From an uncultured Clostridia bacterium (GTDB lineage: Bacteria > Bacillota > Clostridia > Christensenellales > DTU072): 64,000 bases of DNA. The DNA lies in assembly GCA_944372095.1 (NCBI GenBank), contig CALVYG010000001.1, positions 1 to 64,000 on the forward strand. The letters are read 5' to 3'. Every line of letters begins with the position of its first letter. Positions within the stretch are counted from its first letter, which is position 1. Shown here piece after piece: positions 26,594 to 35,075 of this stretch. The translations under genes were made by a program, and so were the position numbers. The notes below the pieces were generated by a model. The model saw only the letters and a list, made by a program, of their open reading frames with translations, was not told the origin of the DNA and ran no database searches.

Positions 26594-27409
26594 TCAGAGA
26601 TGGAATATAAACGTCTTTTTGCTGTGCGTTATGAACATATATCCGAACGCATATACAAATATTCCCATTCCGTATATAAGAAGATGCGCTTCCCAGCCCG
26701 GAACGTGCCCCATTATGATTTCCCTGAAATAGTCTACGTAGTAGTACATCGGATTGAATTGAAGCAATTCCGTAAATAACGGATTATTCAATGCGTTTAT
26801 CGTATAAAAAATCGGCGTCGCATACATCAGCAAAGTCACAAACACGTTATATATGTTTTTTATATCGCGAAAATATACATAAACGACAGACAATACAAAA
26901 CTTACCCCCATCGTAATCATCGTCAGCGCAGGGATAAGTATTAACGTCATAAGAAGCGTCGGTTCAAAAGGCTGCTTATAAATTAACATAACTATAAACA
27001 ACGCTACAAGTGCAAACACAAAGTTGACAAGCGCGGTATACACCGGTATTCTCGGATAACACGCCACGGGAATTCTGGTCTGCAACACAAGCGACCGCCT
27101 GCTCACTATGCTCGTAAGACCCATCTGCGTTCCCGAACGGAATACCGTGTTGTATATAAGCATTCCGCTTAAAACGTAAACCGGGTATTTTATTTCCACC
27201 ATATCTCTTCCGAACAGCTGGCTGTATACAAACGACAACACGAACATCGTAAGCAACGGATTCAGTACCGTCCATACTATTCCAAGCACCGAGTCACGAT
27301 AAGTCGTTTTGACGTTCCTGATAACCATTGTCGCCAAAAGATTTATATTTTTCTTCCTTTCGTGCCAAAATTCGGCTTTTTTAGCTTCTTTTACTTCTTT
27401 GTTATTCAT
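26594..27409 (-). CDS. Polysaccharide ABC exporter, permease (Wzm/TagG type)
   Basis: 271 residues with six membrane helices and the ABC-2 pattern (VIRNVKTTYRDSVLGIVWTV, LNPLLTMFVLSFVYSQLFG, FNPMYYYVDYFREIIM). It forms the channel for glycan export with the ATPase gene 15 nt downstream. Its first 8 nt overlap the end of the sugar transferase gene, so translation is probably coupled. Confidence 0.93.
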   Translation of the reverse strand: MNNKEVKEAKKAEFWHERKKNINLLATMVIRNVKTTYRDSVLGIVWTVLNPLLTMFVLSFVYSQLFGRDMVEIKYPVYVLSGMLIYNTVFRSGTQMGLTSIVSRRSLVLQTRIPVACYPRIPVYTALVNFVFALVALFIVMLIYKQPFEPTLLMTLILIPALTMITMGVSFVLSVVYVYFRDIKNIYNVFVTLLMYATPIFYTINALNNPLFTELLQFNPMYYYVDYFREIIMGHVPGWEAHLLIYGMGIFVYAFGYMFITHSKKTFIFHL

Positions 27410-28052
27410 TTTCTTCGTCTGTTTCCGCAGGGGAATATTTCCTTTCCATTTCTTTTATTTGCTCTTCCGGTACGTTTTTAAGGCAATACTCCTCTCCTTT
27501 CAGTATGACCAAAAACGTCTTGAAAAACAGCTTAACGTCCAATTTGAACGAAATATTTTCGGCATAATACACGTCATAATAACTTCTGCCTTTCTTTTCG
27601 AGATACCCGTTACCCGACACTTGCGCAAGTCCGCTCAATCCGGGTTTCACGTCGAATTTATGCTTTTCCCATTCTTCGTATTCTTCCAGATAAACCGGCA
27701 TAAGCGGCCTCGGACCTATAAAACTCATATCACCTTTAAGTATGTTGAATAATTGCGGAGTTTCGTCAATTTTCAATTTTCGCAGAATTTTCCCGACGGC
27801 GGTTACGCTCGGATTGTCGTCTTCGATTACGGCGTGGTCGGTATCGAATGCCACGTCCGTAGATTTCATTGTACGGAATTTATATATCATAAAAATTTTC
27901 CCGTCCTTGCCGACGCGTTCCTGCTTAAAAAACGCTTTCCCGTGCCTGTCCGCTCTGATAAGTATCGCGGATATCAAAAATACCGGAGACATTACCACTA
28001 TCCCGATAAGCGCGAAAAATCTGTCCAGAAACCCTTTTATCCTCTTGTACAT
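27402..28052 (-). CDS. Priming sugar transferase (undecaprenyl-phosphate sugar phosphotransferase)
   Basis: 216 residues, the short form with a single N-terminal membrane segment (FFALIGIVVMSPVFLISAIL). The catalytic core is seen as FFKQERVGKDGKIFMIYKFR, LRKLKIDETPQLFNILKGDM and FIGPRPL, as in WcaJ/WbaP-like enzymes. It transfers a sugar phosphate to undecaprenyl phosphate to start glycan synthesis. An AAAGGAAAG ribosome site precedes it. It sits between the lipid-kinase-like gene and the exporter. Confidence 0.93.
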   Translation of the reverse strand: MYKRIKGFLDRFFALIGIVVMSPVFLISAILIRADRHGKAFFKQERVGKDGKIFMIYKFRTMKSTDVAFDTDHAVIEDDNPSVTAVGKILRKLKIDETPQLFNILKGDMSFIGPRPLMPVYLEEYEEWEKHKFDVKPGLSGLAQVSGNGYLEKKGRSYYDVYYAENISFKLDVKLFFKTFLVILKGEEYCLKNVPEEQIKEMERKYSPAETDEENE

Positions 28053-28077
28053 TTCTACTTTCCTTTCTTACTTTTCG

Positions 28078-28929
28078 TCATTGCTGCATAATAAAAAGTC
28101 TCGGTTTTATGTTAAGCTTTTCGACGTGCATGAATCCGCCGTATTCCCGCTGTTCGCCGTCAACGCAGAACAACTGTTTTTCTTCCAGATTTATTTCCAC
28201 GTTCTTTACGGGAAGAAAATCTATTTTCTTGGAATGATATTCTTTTCTGAACCCCATAAAAAATGCCCTGAAAAACGGGAAAAACATCCTTATTTTCCCC
28301 CATAAATTGTTTTTTCCGGTGCTTTTAATAAGTAAAAGGTGCATTATTTTATCGTCGGGACGGTACGCTTTATTGAATTTGAATCCGAAACATCTGTCCG
28401 AATCGATTATCATTATAAGCGAATAGTTTCCGCCGTACGTTTCGTTATCCGTTACGATTTCAGCTTTTATGTTGAAAACTTTATATGCGGATAGCACTTT
28501 GGCAACATACGCAAGCGCTTTGAATTTCTTCTTTGCTCCCGATTTCGCCCTGTAACCTATTTCCGTAAAGGACCCTGCCGCTATAACGTAAGAAAACAGA
28601 TTCTTATTTACCATTCCCATACACGGCAGCCGTCTCGACCTCTTTAATCCTTCGCTCGTCGATTTTGCCCTTTCGTTCAATGTTCCGTAAGGAAAATAGA
28701 ATATGTCTATTGCCATATCCTTACACTTATTCACGGCGTTGTTTATCGTCCCGTCTCCGCCGCAAACTATCAGTTTGTTAAATCCGCTTACGTCGTAATC
28801 CTGATCAGGCGAAAATAACCTCAGTTCGTGAATATCGTCGTTTTTCGCACACACGAAACGTATTACGTCAACATCCACGCCTTCAGAATTTCCGCTCATA
28901 TCGTTTACGACTATCAACGTTTTCTTCAT
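28078..28929 (-). CDS. Diacylglycerol kinase-like lipid kinase
   Basis: 283 residues. The nucleotide site is VCGGDGTINNAVN and the second loop is FPYGTLNERA, where most members have GTxND, so Glu replaces Asp. The C-terminal beta domain ends in CVDGEQRE, the usual product-side motif. The family phosphorylates diacylglycerol, sphingoid bases or undecaprenol at the membrane. Placement inside a glycan operon suggests that it makes a lipid acceptor or recycles diacylglycerol released during anchoring (inference). Confidence 0.82.
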   Translation of the reverse strand: MKKTLIVVNDMSGNSEGVDVDVIRFVCAKNDDIHELRLFSPDQDYDVSGFNKLIVCGGDGTINNAVNKCKDMAIDIFYFPYGTLNERAKSTSEGLKRSRRLPCMGMVNKNLFSYVIAAGSFTEIGYRAKSGAKKKFKALAYVAKVLSAYKVFNIKAEIVTDNETYGGNYSLIMIIDSDRCFGFKFNKAYRPDDKIMHLLLIKSTGKNNLWGKIRMFFPFFRAFFMGFRKEYHSKKIDFLPVKNVEINLEEKQLFCVDGEQREYGGFMHVEKLNIKPRLFIMQQ

Positions 28930-28942
28930 TCAGTCCGACCCG

Positions 28943-30043
28943 TTATTTTAATTCCTTTTCCGCTGCTTCCAGAGCACGGGATATTACTTTGTCCATATCG
29001 TAATATTTATACTCGCCCAACCTTCCTCCGAAAATCACGTTTTTTTCTTCTTTACTCTTTTTTTCGTATAACGCGTATATTTCACCGTTTCTTTCGTCGT
29101 TTATCGGATAATACGCCTCTTTCCCTTCCGTCCATTCCGTCGGATACTCCCTGCTTATTACCGTTTTCGGACATTTCGTAAATTCGAAATGTTTATGCTC
29201 GATTATTCTCGTATACGGAATTTCGTACTCGGTATAGTTTATTACGGCATTTCCCTGATAATCTTCGATATCGAGAATTTCGTCTTCGAATCTTACCGTC
29301 CTGTATTCGAGTTTTCCGTACTTATATCCGAAAAATTCGTCTATTTTCCCGGTAAAAACAATCTTTCCGAACTTATCGTCCGTGTTCTTTATAAATTCAA
29401 AATAATCGACTCCCGTTCTTACTTCCGCGCCTTCCAACATTTTTTTCACCATTTCGGTATATCCGCCGATAGGAATCCCCTGGTATTTGGCGTCAAAGTA
29501 ATTGTTGTCATACGTAAACCTCAACGGCAACCGCTTGATTATAAACGCAGGTAAATCCTTACATCTTCTTCCCCACTGCTTTTCGGTATATCCCTTAACA
29601 AGAGTTTCGAATACGTCTTTTCCGACAAGTTTAAGAGCTTGTTCTTCCAGGTTCGCCGGCTCGCCTATATTCAGTTCGGCAATCTGAGAATTTATCTTTT
29701 CTTTTGCTTCTTCCGCAGTGGTCACTCCCCAAAGCTGGTGAAAAGTGTTCATATTGAACGGCATATTGTATCTTTTACCCTTATACACGGCTATCGGGCT
29801 GTTGATGAAGTTATTGAACGAAGCAAATCTGTTTGCGTATTCCCATATTTTGTCGTCGTTGGTATGAAAAATATGAGCGCCGTAACGGTGTACGTTTATT
29901 CCTTCCACTTTTTCACAATAGATATTTCCCGCAATATGATTTCTCTTATCTATGACAAGGCAGGTTTTCCCTGCGTCCGTCGCTTCCCTTGCAAATACCG
30001 CCCCGAAAAGTCCGGCTCCCACTATCAGATAATCGTATCTCAT
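28943..30043 (-). CDS. glf: UDP-galactopyranose mutase
   Basis: 366 residues. The FAD motif VGAGLFGAVFAREA is followed by VIDKRNHIAGN, and the family segments EKQWGRRCKDLPAFIIKRLP and YPINDERN are present. It converts UDP-galactopyranose to UDP-galactofuranose in the cytoplasm, so the exported glycan probably contains galactofuranose. It starts 1 nt after galU. No galactofuranosyl transferase is in the operon. Confidence 0.96.
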   Translation of the reverse strand: MRYDYLIVGAGLFGAVFAREATDAGKTCLVIDKRNHIAGNIYCEKVEGINVHRYGAHIFHTNDDKIWEYANRFASFNNFINSPIAVYKGKRYNMPFNMNTFHQLWGVTTAEEAKEKINSQIAELNIGEPANLEEQALKLVGKDVFETLVKGYTEKQWGRRCKDLPAFIIKRLPLRFTYDNNYFDAKYQGIPIGGYTEMVKKMLEGAEVRTGVDYFEFIKNTDDKFGKIVFTGKIDEFFGYKYGKLEYRTVRFEDEILDIEDYQGNAVINYTEYEIPYTRIIEHKHFEFTKCPKTVISREYPTEWTEGKEAYYPINDERNGEIYALYEKKSKEEKNVIFGGRLGEYKYYDMDKVISRALEAAEKELK

Positions 30044-30044
30044 T

Positions 30045-30896
30045 TTATTTCACCGTCCTTTTGAGGTATTCGGAAAATTTTTCACCGAACAATTCGGAAC
30101 GAAGCGCATACTCGACGTTTGCCTGACAAAATCCGAATTTATTTCCGAGGTCGTATCTTTTACCTTCGAATTCGTAAGCATACCCCCCCTTCGCCGAAAG
30201 AATATTTCTTATTGCCACGGTAAGGTAAAGTTCGTCCATAAACAACGGCGCTTCCTCCAATGCGCGGAAAATATCGGGCGTAAGCACGAATCTCCCAAGG
30301 CTTACCAAATCCGACGGAAGTTCGTCAACCGGCGGTTTCTCTTTTATATCCTTTGCTTCCGTAAATCTGCCCTCGCTTTTTCCGGGAACGATAACTCCGC
30401 ATCTTGCAGCAATTTCTTTTTCGCAACGCTGTACTCCTATTATGGTTTTCCCCGTAAGTTCGAAAGCGTCGCAAAGCTGCCCTATCGCGGGGCGGTTTTC
30501 GGTATATATAACGTCGTCTCCGAACATTACCGCAAAAGGTTCGTCTCCCACCGCTTTTTTCGTCACCAACACCGCGTCGCCGTTTCCTCTCATCGGCTCC
30601 TGTAACACAAACGTTATTTTCGCTCTGTCAAGAATTTCGTCAACCGATTTCAAAAGCGTCCTGTCTTTCAGATTGTCGTAAATCTCGCTTTCGGAAAAAT
30701 AATTTTCTATCGCCTGCTTACCCCTGCTTACCACTATTATGATTTCCGTTATACCGGAATTTACCGCCTCTTCGATTACGTACTGAATGGCGGGCTTATC
30801 TACTATCGGCAGCATTTCCTTAGGTACGCCTTTCGTTATCGGCAAGAATCGCGTCCCGTATCCTGCCGCAGGTATTACGGCTTTTTTTATTTTCAT
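30045..30896 (-). CDS. galU: UTP-glucose-1-phosphate uridylyltransferase
   Basis: 283 residues. The nucleotidyltransferase start AAGYGTRFLPITKGVPKEML is textbook, with VMFGDDVIY for metal binding and EDK-type lysines (KDIKEKP). It makes UDP-glucose, the precursor of UDP-galactose and, through Glf, of galactofuranose donors. AGGAGGG precedes the ATG. It is the first gene of the glycan operon behind a consensus promoter. Confidence 0.97.
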   Translation of the reverse strand: MKIKKAVIPAAGYGTRFLPITKGVPKEMLPIVDKPAIQYVIEEAVNSGITEIIIVVSRGKQAIENYFSESEIYDNLKDRTLLKSVDEILDRAKITFVLQEPMRGNGDAVLVTKKAVGDEPFAVMFGDDVIYTENRPAIGQLCDAFELTGKTIIGVQRCEKEIAARCGVIVPGKSEGRFTEAKDIKEKPPVDELPSDLVSLGRFVLTPDIFRALEEAPLFMDELYLTVAIRNILSAKGGYAYEFEGKRYDLGNKFGFCQANVEYALRSELFGEKFSEYLKRTVK

Positions 30897-30949
30897 CTGT
30901 TTCCCTCCTAATTTGTCTATTTATATTTAGTATTTATCAGTTGTTTTTA

Positions 30950-30978
30950 ATTATAATTTAGGGAACCCTTTTTGTCAA
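30950..30978 (-). promoter_or_regulatory. Consensus promoter of the galU glycan operon
   Basis: Minus strand TTGACA (30973-30978), 17 bp, TATAAT (30950-30955), a full sigma-A consensus. The leader to galU is about 48 nt and includes AGGAGGG. Confidence 0.85.
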
Positions 30979-31146
30979 TGTTTTTAACTCCACAAAACGC
31001 CACGGTAAAAAAACTAAATTTTAATTCAATATTTTTATCGGAATTAAAGTATCATAATATCCATTTTCGGAATCCCAAAATTCCTTCTAATTATAAATAA
31101 AGTCTTTTTATATCCTGTCCCTCTTTTAACAGTCACAAACACCGTA
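30979..31146. other. AT-rich spacer between two divergent consensus promoters
   Basis: The 318-bp gap between galU and the small lipoprotein gene holds the two promoters at its ends. In the middle part I see only AT-rich sequence, with no open frame with a ribosome site, no strong hairpin and no riboswitch-like structure. Confidence 0.5.
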
Positions 31147-31175
31147 TTGACAACGGCGCGAAAAACGGATATAAT
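31147..31175 (+). promoter_or_regulatory. Consensus promoter of the small lipoprotein gene
   Basis: TTGACA (31147-31152), 17 bp, TATAAT (31170-31175), a perfect sigma-A consensus. With a good ribosome site and a strong terminator, this is likely a highly expressed single gene. Confidence 0.85.
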
Positions 31176-31214
31176 TGTTTTAACAAAATAAATCCTTAAA
31201 GGAGTGAACGGATT

Positions 31215-31580
31215 ATGAAAAAAGCATTGAAAATAATTGTTGCGGTTGCTTTGATAGCCGCATTCGCTTGCATTTTATTTGCGTGCGTACCCACTAACCT
31301 CGAAAAGGCAAAAGAAAAAATGGAAAATGAAGGCTTTTCCGTTTTATCCGCTTCGTTCAACTATGAAGGAATGGAAGGTGCGTTTAGTGCCACAAAAGTA
31401 AGCATTTCCGAAGGTTCCGGAACGCTCACCGCTATTTACTTCGAAAGCATTTCCGCGGCAAAAGAAGCTTATGAAACGATTGTCGGAGAAGAAAACAAAG
31501 ATAAAGATAATGCCGTCAAACAGAGCGGCAGATGGGTTTACTTCGGTACTTCTGCCGGAATTAAAGCTTTCGAAGGCTGA
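31215..31580 (+). CDS. Small lipoprotein of unknown function
   Basis: 121 residues. The signal peptide ends in lipobox LFAC (Cys24). The mature part is about 97 residues with alternating helix and strand, a segment ESISAAKEAYETIV and the end WVYFGTSAGIKAF. It resembles small extracytoplasmic alpha/beta lipoproteins of gut Firmicutes, but I do not recognise a family. AAAGGAGTG lies 10 nt upstream of the ATG. The perfect promoter and immediate terminator suggest an abundant monocistronic product. Confidence 0.8.
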   Translation: MKKALKIIVAVALIAAFACILFACVPTNLEKAKEKMENEGFSVLSASFNYEGMEGAFSATKVSISEGSGTLTAIYFESISAAKEAYETIVGEENKDKDNAVKQSGRWVYFGTSAGIKAFEG

Positions 31581-31604
31581 ACCGATATCGGATAATTTTT
31601 CAAA

Positions 31605-31632
31605 AGAGAACCTTATCGGTTCTCTTTTTTTC
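31605..31632 (+). terminator. Terminator after the small lipoprotein gene
   Basis: AGAGAACC (31605-31612) pairs perfectly with 31618-31625 around a 5-nt loop and is followed by T7. Confidence 0.92.
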
Positions 31633-31659
31633 TGAAAAAATTTTTTAATCGTTCGGGTG

Positions 31660-31688
31660 TTCATAAAGGCGCGATTACTTCATAGAAT
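31660..31688 (+). promoter_or_regulatory. Possible promoter of dat-alr, leaderless type
   Basis: TTCATA (31660-31665), 17 bp, TAGAAT (31683-31688), then only 6 nt to the ATG of the aminotransferase gene. No ribosome site precedes that ATG. Confidence 0.5.
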
Positions 31689-31694
31689 TTAAGT

Positions 31695-32534
31695 ATGAAA
31701 AATCTCGCTTATTATAACGGAGCGGTAGGCGAACTCACCGATATGTCAATCCCGATGTGCGACAGAGTATGTTTTTTCGGTGACGGCGTTTATGACGCTA
31801 CCTACGCAAGAAACAAAAAAGTTTTTACACTCACAGAACACGTCGACAGACTTTTTTTCAGCGCGGAATCCGTCGGAATCGTTCCGCCCGTTCAGAAAGA
31901 AAAACTTTGTCAGCTTGTACGCTCACTCGTCACCCGCTGTGACGAAAACGAAACGTTCGTTTACGTTCAGTTTACCCGGGGCATATGCGTTCCGCGCAAT
32001 CATATACATATCGGCGGCGACGCCAATTTATGGATTACCGTAACGCCGAAAAAAATCACTCCGAAAGAAAAACGTCTTACTCTTATGACTTACCCCGACG
32101 AAAGGTATAATCTTTGCTATGTAAAAACTTTGAATCTTTTGCCAAACGTACAGGCTTCAAATCTCGCGGCGAAAAACGGCTGTGACGAAGCTCTTTTCGT
32201 GGAGAACGGAACGGTTAACGAATGCGCGCACAGCAACGTGCATATTCTCTCCGACGGCGTGTTGATTTCCCCTCCGCCCGGGAACCGCGTTCTCGGCGGT
32301 ATTGCCCGCAATCATCTTTTGTCCGCATGCAAAAAACTCGCCGTTCCCGTCGAAGAAAGACATTTTTCTCTTGACGAAGCAATGGGCGCCGACGAGGTTT
32401 ACATTACCAGTGCGGGGACTTTTCTCGCTCCCTGTCGCGCCATTGACGGAAAAGAAGTCGGCGGCGGTAATATCGGTCTGACCAATGCTCTTCAAAACGA
32501 GCTTTACGGGGAATTTTATGCTTTTACCGACTGA
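31695..32534 (+). CDS. dat: D-amino-acid aminotransferase (class IV aminotransferase)
   Basis: 279 residues of the PLP fold-type IV family. The lysine that binds PLP is in YVKTLNLLPN (Lys144), followed by ASNLAAKNGCDEALF and VNECAHSNVHI, the usual cofactor and substrate segments. It interconverts D-alanine and D-glutamate, the D-amino acids of peptidoglycan. A branched-chain aminotransferase is less likely, because the length and neighbour fit D-AAT: it overlaps alanine racemase by 17 nt. The ATG lacks a ribosome site and sits 6 nt from a -10-like element. Confidence 0.82.
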   Translation: MKNLAYYNGAVGELTDMSIPMCDRVCFFGDGVYDATYARNKKVFTLTEHVDRLFFSAESVGIVPPVQKEKLCQLVRSLVTRCDENETFVYVQFTRGICVPRNHIHIGGDANLWITVTPKKITPKEKRLTLMTYPDERYNLCYVKTLNLLPNVQASNLAAKNGCDEALFVENGTVNECAHSNVHILSDGVLISPPPGNRVLGGIARNHLLSACKKLAVPVEERHFSLDEAMGADEVYITSAGTFLAPCRAIDGKEVGGGNIGLTNALQNELYGEFYAFTD

Positions 32535-33585
32535 CAGAACTTATGCCGACGTAAACGTAAAACAATTTATCGGCAACGTAAATTTTTTCCGCAATAAATG
32601 TAAAAATAAAAAAATCATCGCCGTTCTGAAAGCGTCCTGCTACGGACACGGCGACAGACTTGCAGAATTTGTTTATAACAATGTTGATGCTTTGGGTGTC
32701 GCTACTCTCGATGAAGGTATCCGATTGCGCAGATTTTGTCCGAATATCCCTATTTTAATTCTCGGTTACGTTCCTTTCGGGTCGGTATTCGCTTTGGATA
32801 AATACGCTTTATCCGTTTCGGTGTTTTCTCTTTCGTACGCTCAGACTCTGAACGCTCAGGCGGGAAAATACGGTATTAAATTAAAAGCCCATCTTAAAAT
32901 AAATTCCGGTATGGACAGACTCGGTTTTTCTTACGATAAAGAACAAGACTTAATTTCGGTCCTGTCTCTCGGGAACATTATATTCGAAGGCATTTTCAGC
33001 CACTACGCGGCAAGCGAAAAAGAATCTCCCGATTTTTTCCTCGAACAAACCCGGAGATTTGAATATGCGCTAAATATTTGTCGCGGGTTATATGATAAAT
33101 TCGATTTCATACATATAGCAAACACATCTGCCGCCGACGAAAACTCATTCGGCAATACGGTAAGAATCGGTTACGGCCTTTACGGATACGGGTTAGAGGA
33201 AGTTACGCCAGTACTTAATTGGAAAGCGCGCGTAATACAGGTTCACCGCGCAAATAAAGGCGAAACCGTAGGATACGGCAGAACCTATATAGTCGAGAAG
33301 CCTGCGCTTATCGCCACTCTCGCCGTAGGATACGGCGACGGCTATCCGCGCATTATGTCAAATTGCGGAAAAGTTATTTTTAACGGAAAATTTTTACCGG
33401 TTGTCGGCAGAGTCTGTATGGATATGATGATGGTAAACGCATCGGGAAGCGGCATTAAGCCGGGAGATTACGTCACTCTTTTAGGTTCGGATAACAATTT
33501 ATCCATAAGTGCGGAAGAACTCGGTTTCGGCTATGAAGTCCTTTGCGGAATTTCGCCGAGAGTAAAAAAATACTATATTACGTAA
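32518..33585 (+). CDS. alr: Alanine racemase
   Basis: 355 residues from the internal ATG at 32518, which follows GGGGA; the longer frame would overlap dat even more. The PLP lysine is Lys38 in AVLKASCYGHG, where most enzymes have AVVKANAYGHG. HLKINSGMDRLGF, TLAVGYGDGYPR and GRVCMDMMMV are conserved, including the tyrosine-bearing C-terminal part. It makes D-alanine for the cell wall. The overlap with the D-amino-acid aminotransferase gives a compact D-Ala/D-Glu operon. It ends 4 nt from the convergent channel gene. Confidence 0.94.
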   Translation: MLLPTDRTYADVNVKQFIGNVNFFRNKCKNKKIIAVLKASCYGHGDRLAEFVYNNVDALGVATLDEGIRLRRFCPNIPILILGYVPFGSVFALDKYALSVSVFSLSYAQTLNAQAGKYGIKLKAHLKINSGMDRLGFSYDKEQDLISVLSLGNIIFEGIFSHYAASEKESPDFFLEQTRRFEYALNICRGLYDKFDFIHIANTSAADENSFGNTVRIGYGLYGYGLEEVTPVLNWKARVIQVHRANKGETVGYGRTYIVEKPALIATLAVGYGDGYPRIMSNCGKVIFNGKFLPVVGRVCMDMMMVNASGSGIKPGDYVTLLGSDNNLSISAEELGFGYEVLCGISPRVKKYYIT

Positions 33586-33589
33586 AATT

Positions 33590-34252
33590 TTAATCGTCGT
33601 TTTTAACGCCCTCTATTTCAAGGTGAGGAAGATTGAGGTGCAAGGCGGCCGCAAGCATTCTGATAAGGAAAACCGCCGCCGTACTCACGCCGAACGCCCA
33701 GGCTTCCCCCGTATTGCACAAAATCATAAAATAACAAATAATGCTTCCCGCAAGCGCCGCAACGGCATAAATTCTTTTCCGGAATACCATAGGAATGGAT
33801 TTACTCATAACGTCGCGCAGAATTCCTCCGCCGCATCCGGTTGTAAAACCTACGAATATGCAAAGAAATCCGTTTTCTCCGTATCCGTAATTCACCGAAA
33901 GAATAACTCCTACCGCTGCAAAAATCCCCAATCCCAATGCGTCGAATATATTAAAAATATTGTTTACAACCCGCCTGTGGCTTGCATACCGGCTTCTGAA
34001 AATTGCTATAACGATAAAAATAATAATCGTTGCTGCTCCTGCCGCCATAAGATACGAATAATCTTCAAACATCGCAGGCGGAGTTTTCCCGAGTATCAGG
34101 TCTCTTACCACTCCGCCGCCCAGCGCGGTTACCACGCCCAGAAACAATACGCCGAATAAGTCAAGTTTTCTTTCGATTGCGACTATTCCGCCGGTTACGG
34201 CAAACGCAACCGTTCCTATCATTTCAAGAACGTATATCGCATTGTCTGACAT
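33590..34252 (-). CDS. TRIC-type cation channel family protein (UPF0126)
   Basis: 220 residues with seven hydrophobic helices in two related halves. Each half has the glycine-rich signature: TALGGGVVRDLILG and TGCGGGILRDVMS. These are the repeats of the bacterial trimeric intracellular cation channel family. It probably forms a potassium-permeable channel in the cytoplasmic membrane. GGAGGG precedes the ATG. It is a single gene with its own promoter (34282-34311). Confidence 0.92.
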   Translation of the reverse strand: MSDNAIYVLEMIGTVAFAVTGGIVAIERKLDLFGVLFLGVVTALGGGVVRDLILGKTPPAMFEDYSYLMAAGAATIIIFIVIAIFRSRYASHRRVVNNIFNIFDALGLGIFAAVGVILSVNYGYGENGFLCIFVGFTTGCGGGILRDVMSKSIPMVFRKRIYAVAALAGSIICYFMILCNTGEAWAFGVSTAAVFLIRMLAAALHLNLPHLEIEGVKNDD

Positions 34253-34281
34253 ATTCCCTCCGACATTTTGTTTGCTTTGTT

Positions 34282-34311
34282 ATTATAATCCCCTTTTTTA
34301 TTTATTGTCAA
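34282..34311 (-). promoter_or_regulatory. Promoter of the TRIC-family gene
   Basis: Minus strand TTGACA (34306-34311), 18 bp, TATAAT (34282-34287). Confidence 0.78.
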
Positions 34312-34360
34312 CCTAAACCGTAAGTTTGGTTTTTTTATACTTTTTGCTCATACTACCGTT

Positions 34361-35065
34361 ATGAATTTGTACAATTTCTTACGTGCAACTGCGCGGAAAT
34401 TCACTAAAAAAGTTAAATTTACCGAAACCGTTCCCGTCGAACCTGCGCCATTCATCGTTACAAACCATACGGGAATTTCCGCTCCCGCTATGTTTCTGCT
34501 TCATTATCCCGCACCTTTAAGAACCTGGTCGCATTATGCCTTTCTCGATAAAAAAACAACAATTTTTCACTTGAAAAACAACGTTCTAAAACGCCGTAAA
34601 GCCGGATTTTTGCTTTATCCTTTCGCACGCATATTCGTTTCGGTTATAGTCTGGTTTTTCCGTCAGGCTAACCCCGTTCCCGTGTGGCGCGGCAGTAAAA
34701 AAATTGTCGACACTCTGAACATTTCCGTAGAAACGAAATTACAAGGCATCACTCAGGTTGTGTTTCCCGAAAAACTCGACAGCAACGATATTTCCCTCGT
34801 TAATCCTTATTTGTTCCGCCTTAACCGCGGCTTTGTCTACGCCGCTAAAACTTATTATGAAAAGACGGGCAAATTATTGAAATTTTATCCTGCTTACAGC
34901 TGTCCGTCTCTCTCAACGGTAGTTATCGGCGAACCTGTCTGCTACAACCCCGATTATCCCATACACGAACAAAAAGAAAGCGTTTGCCAATATCTGGAAA
35001 ACAAAATCCATTCCCTGGCTTTAACGCTTCCTCCGCATAAAATAGTCTTACCAGTTCAAAAATAG
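34361..35065 (+). CDS. PlsC-like acyltransferase homologue, probably divergent
   Basis: 234 residues. The start resembles a glycerolipid acyltransferase: a basic/hydrophobic N-terminus, then VTNHTGISAPAMF in place of the NHxSxxD box, a membrane-associated stretch (LLYPFARIFVSVIVWFF), VPVWRGSKK and VFPEKLDSND in place of FPEGTRS. The catalytic Asp of the HX4D motif is absent, so activity is uncertain. No ribosome site is seen. A TATACT element lies 19 nt upstream (34336-34341), giving a very short leader. It may be a lipid acyltransferase or an inactive relative. Confidence 0.6.
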   Translation: MNLYNFLRATARKFTKKVKFTETVPVEPAPFIVTNHTGISAPAMFLLHYPAPLRTWSHYAFLDKKTTIFHLKNNVLKRRKAGFLLYPFARIFVSVIVWFFRQANPVPVWRGSKKIVDTLNISVETKLQGITQVVFPEKLDSNDISLVNPYLFRLNRGFVYAAKTYYEKTGKLLKFYPAYSCPSLSTVVIGEPVCYNPDYPIHEQKESVCQYLENKIHSLALTLPPHKIVLPVQK

Positions 35066-35075
35066 TTTAATTATC

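Noticed and set aside
34311-34341. Hairpin plus T-run before the PlsC-like gene as a terminator/attenuator
   Set aside because: The stem has a bulge and a short pairing, no upstream transcript on that strand is evident, and the T-run overlaps a -10-like element.
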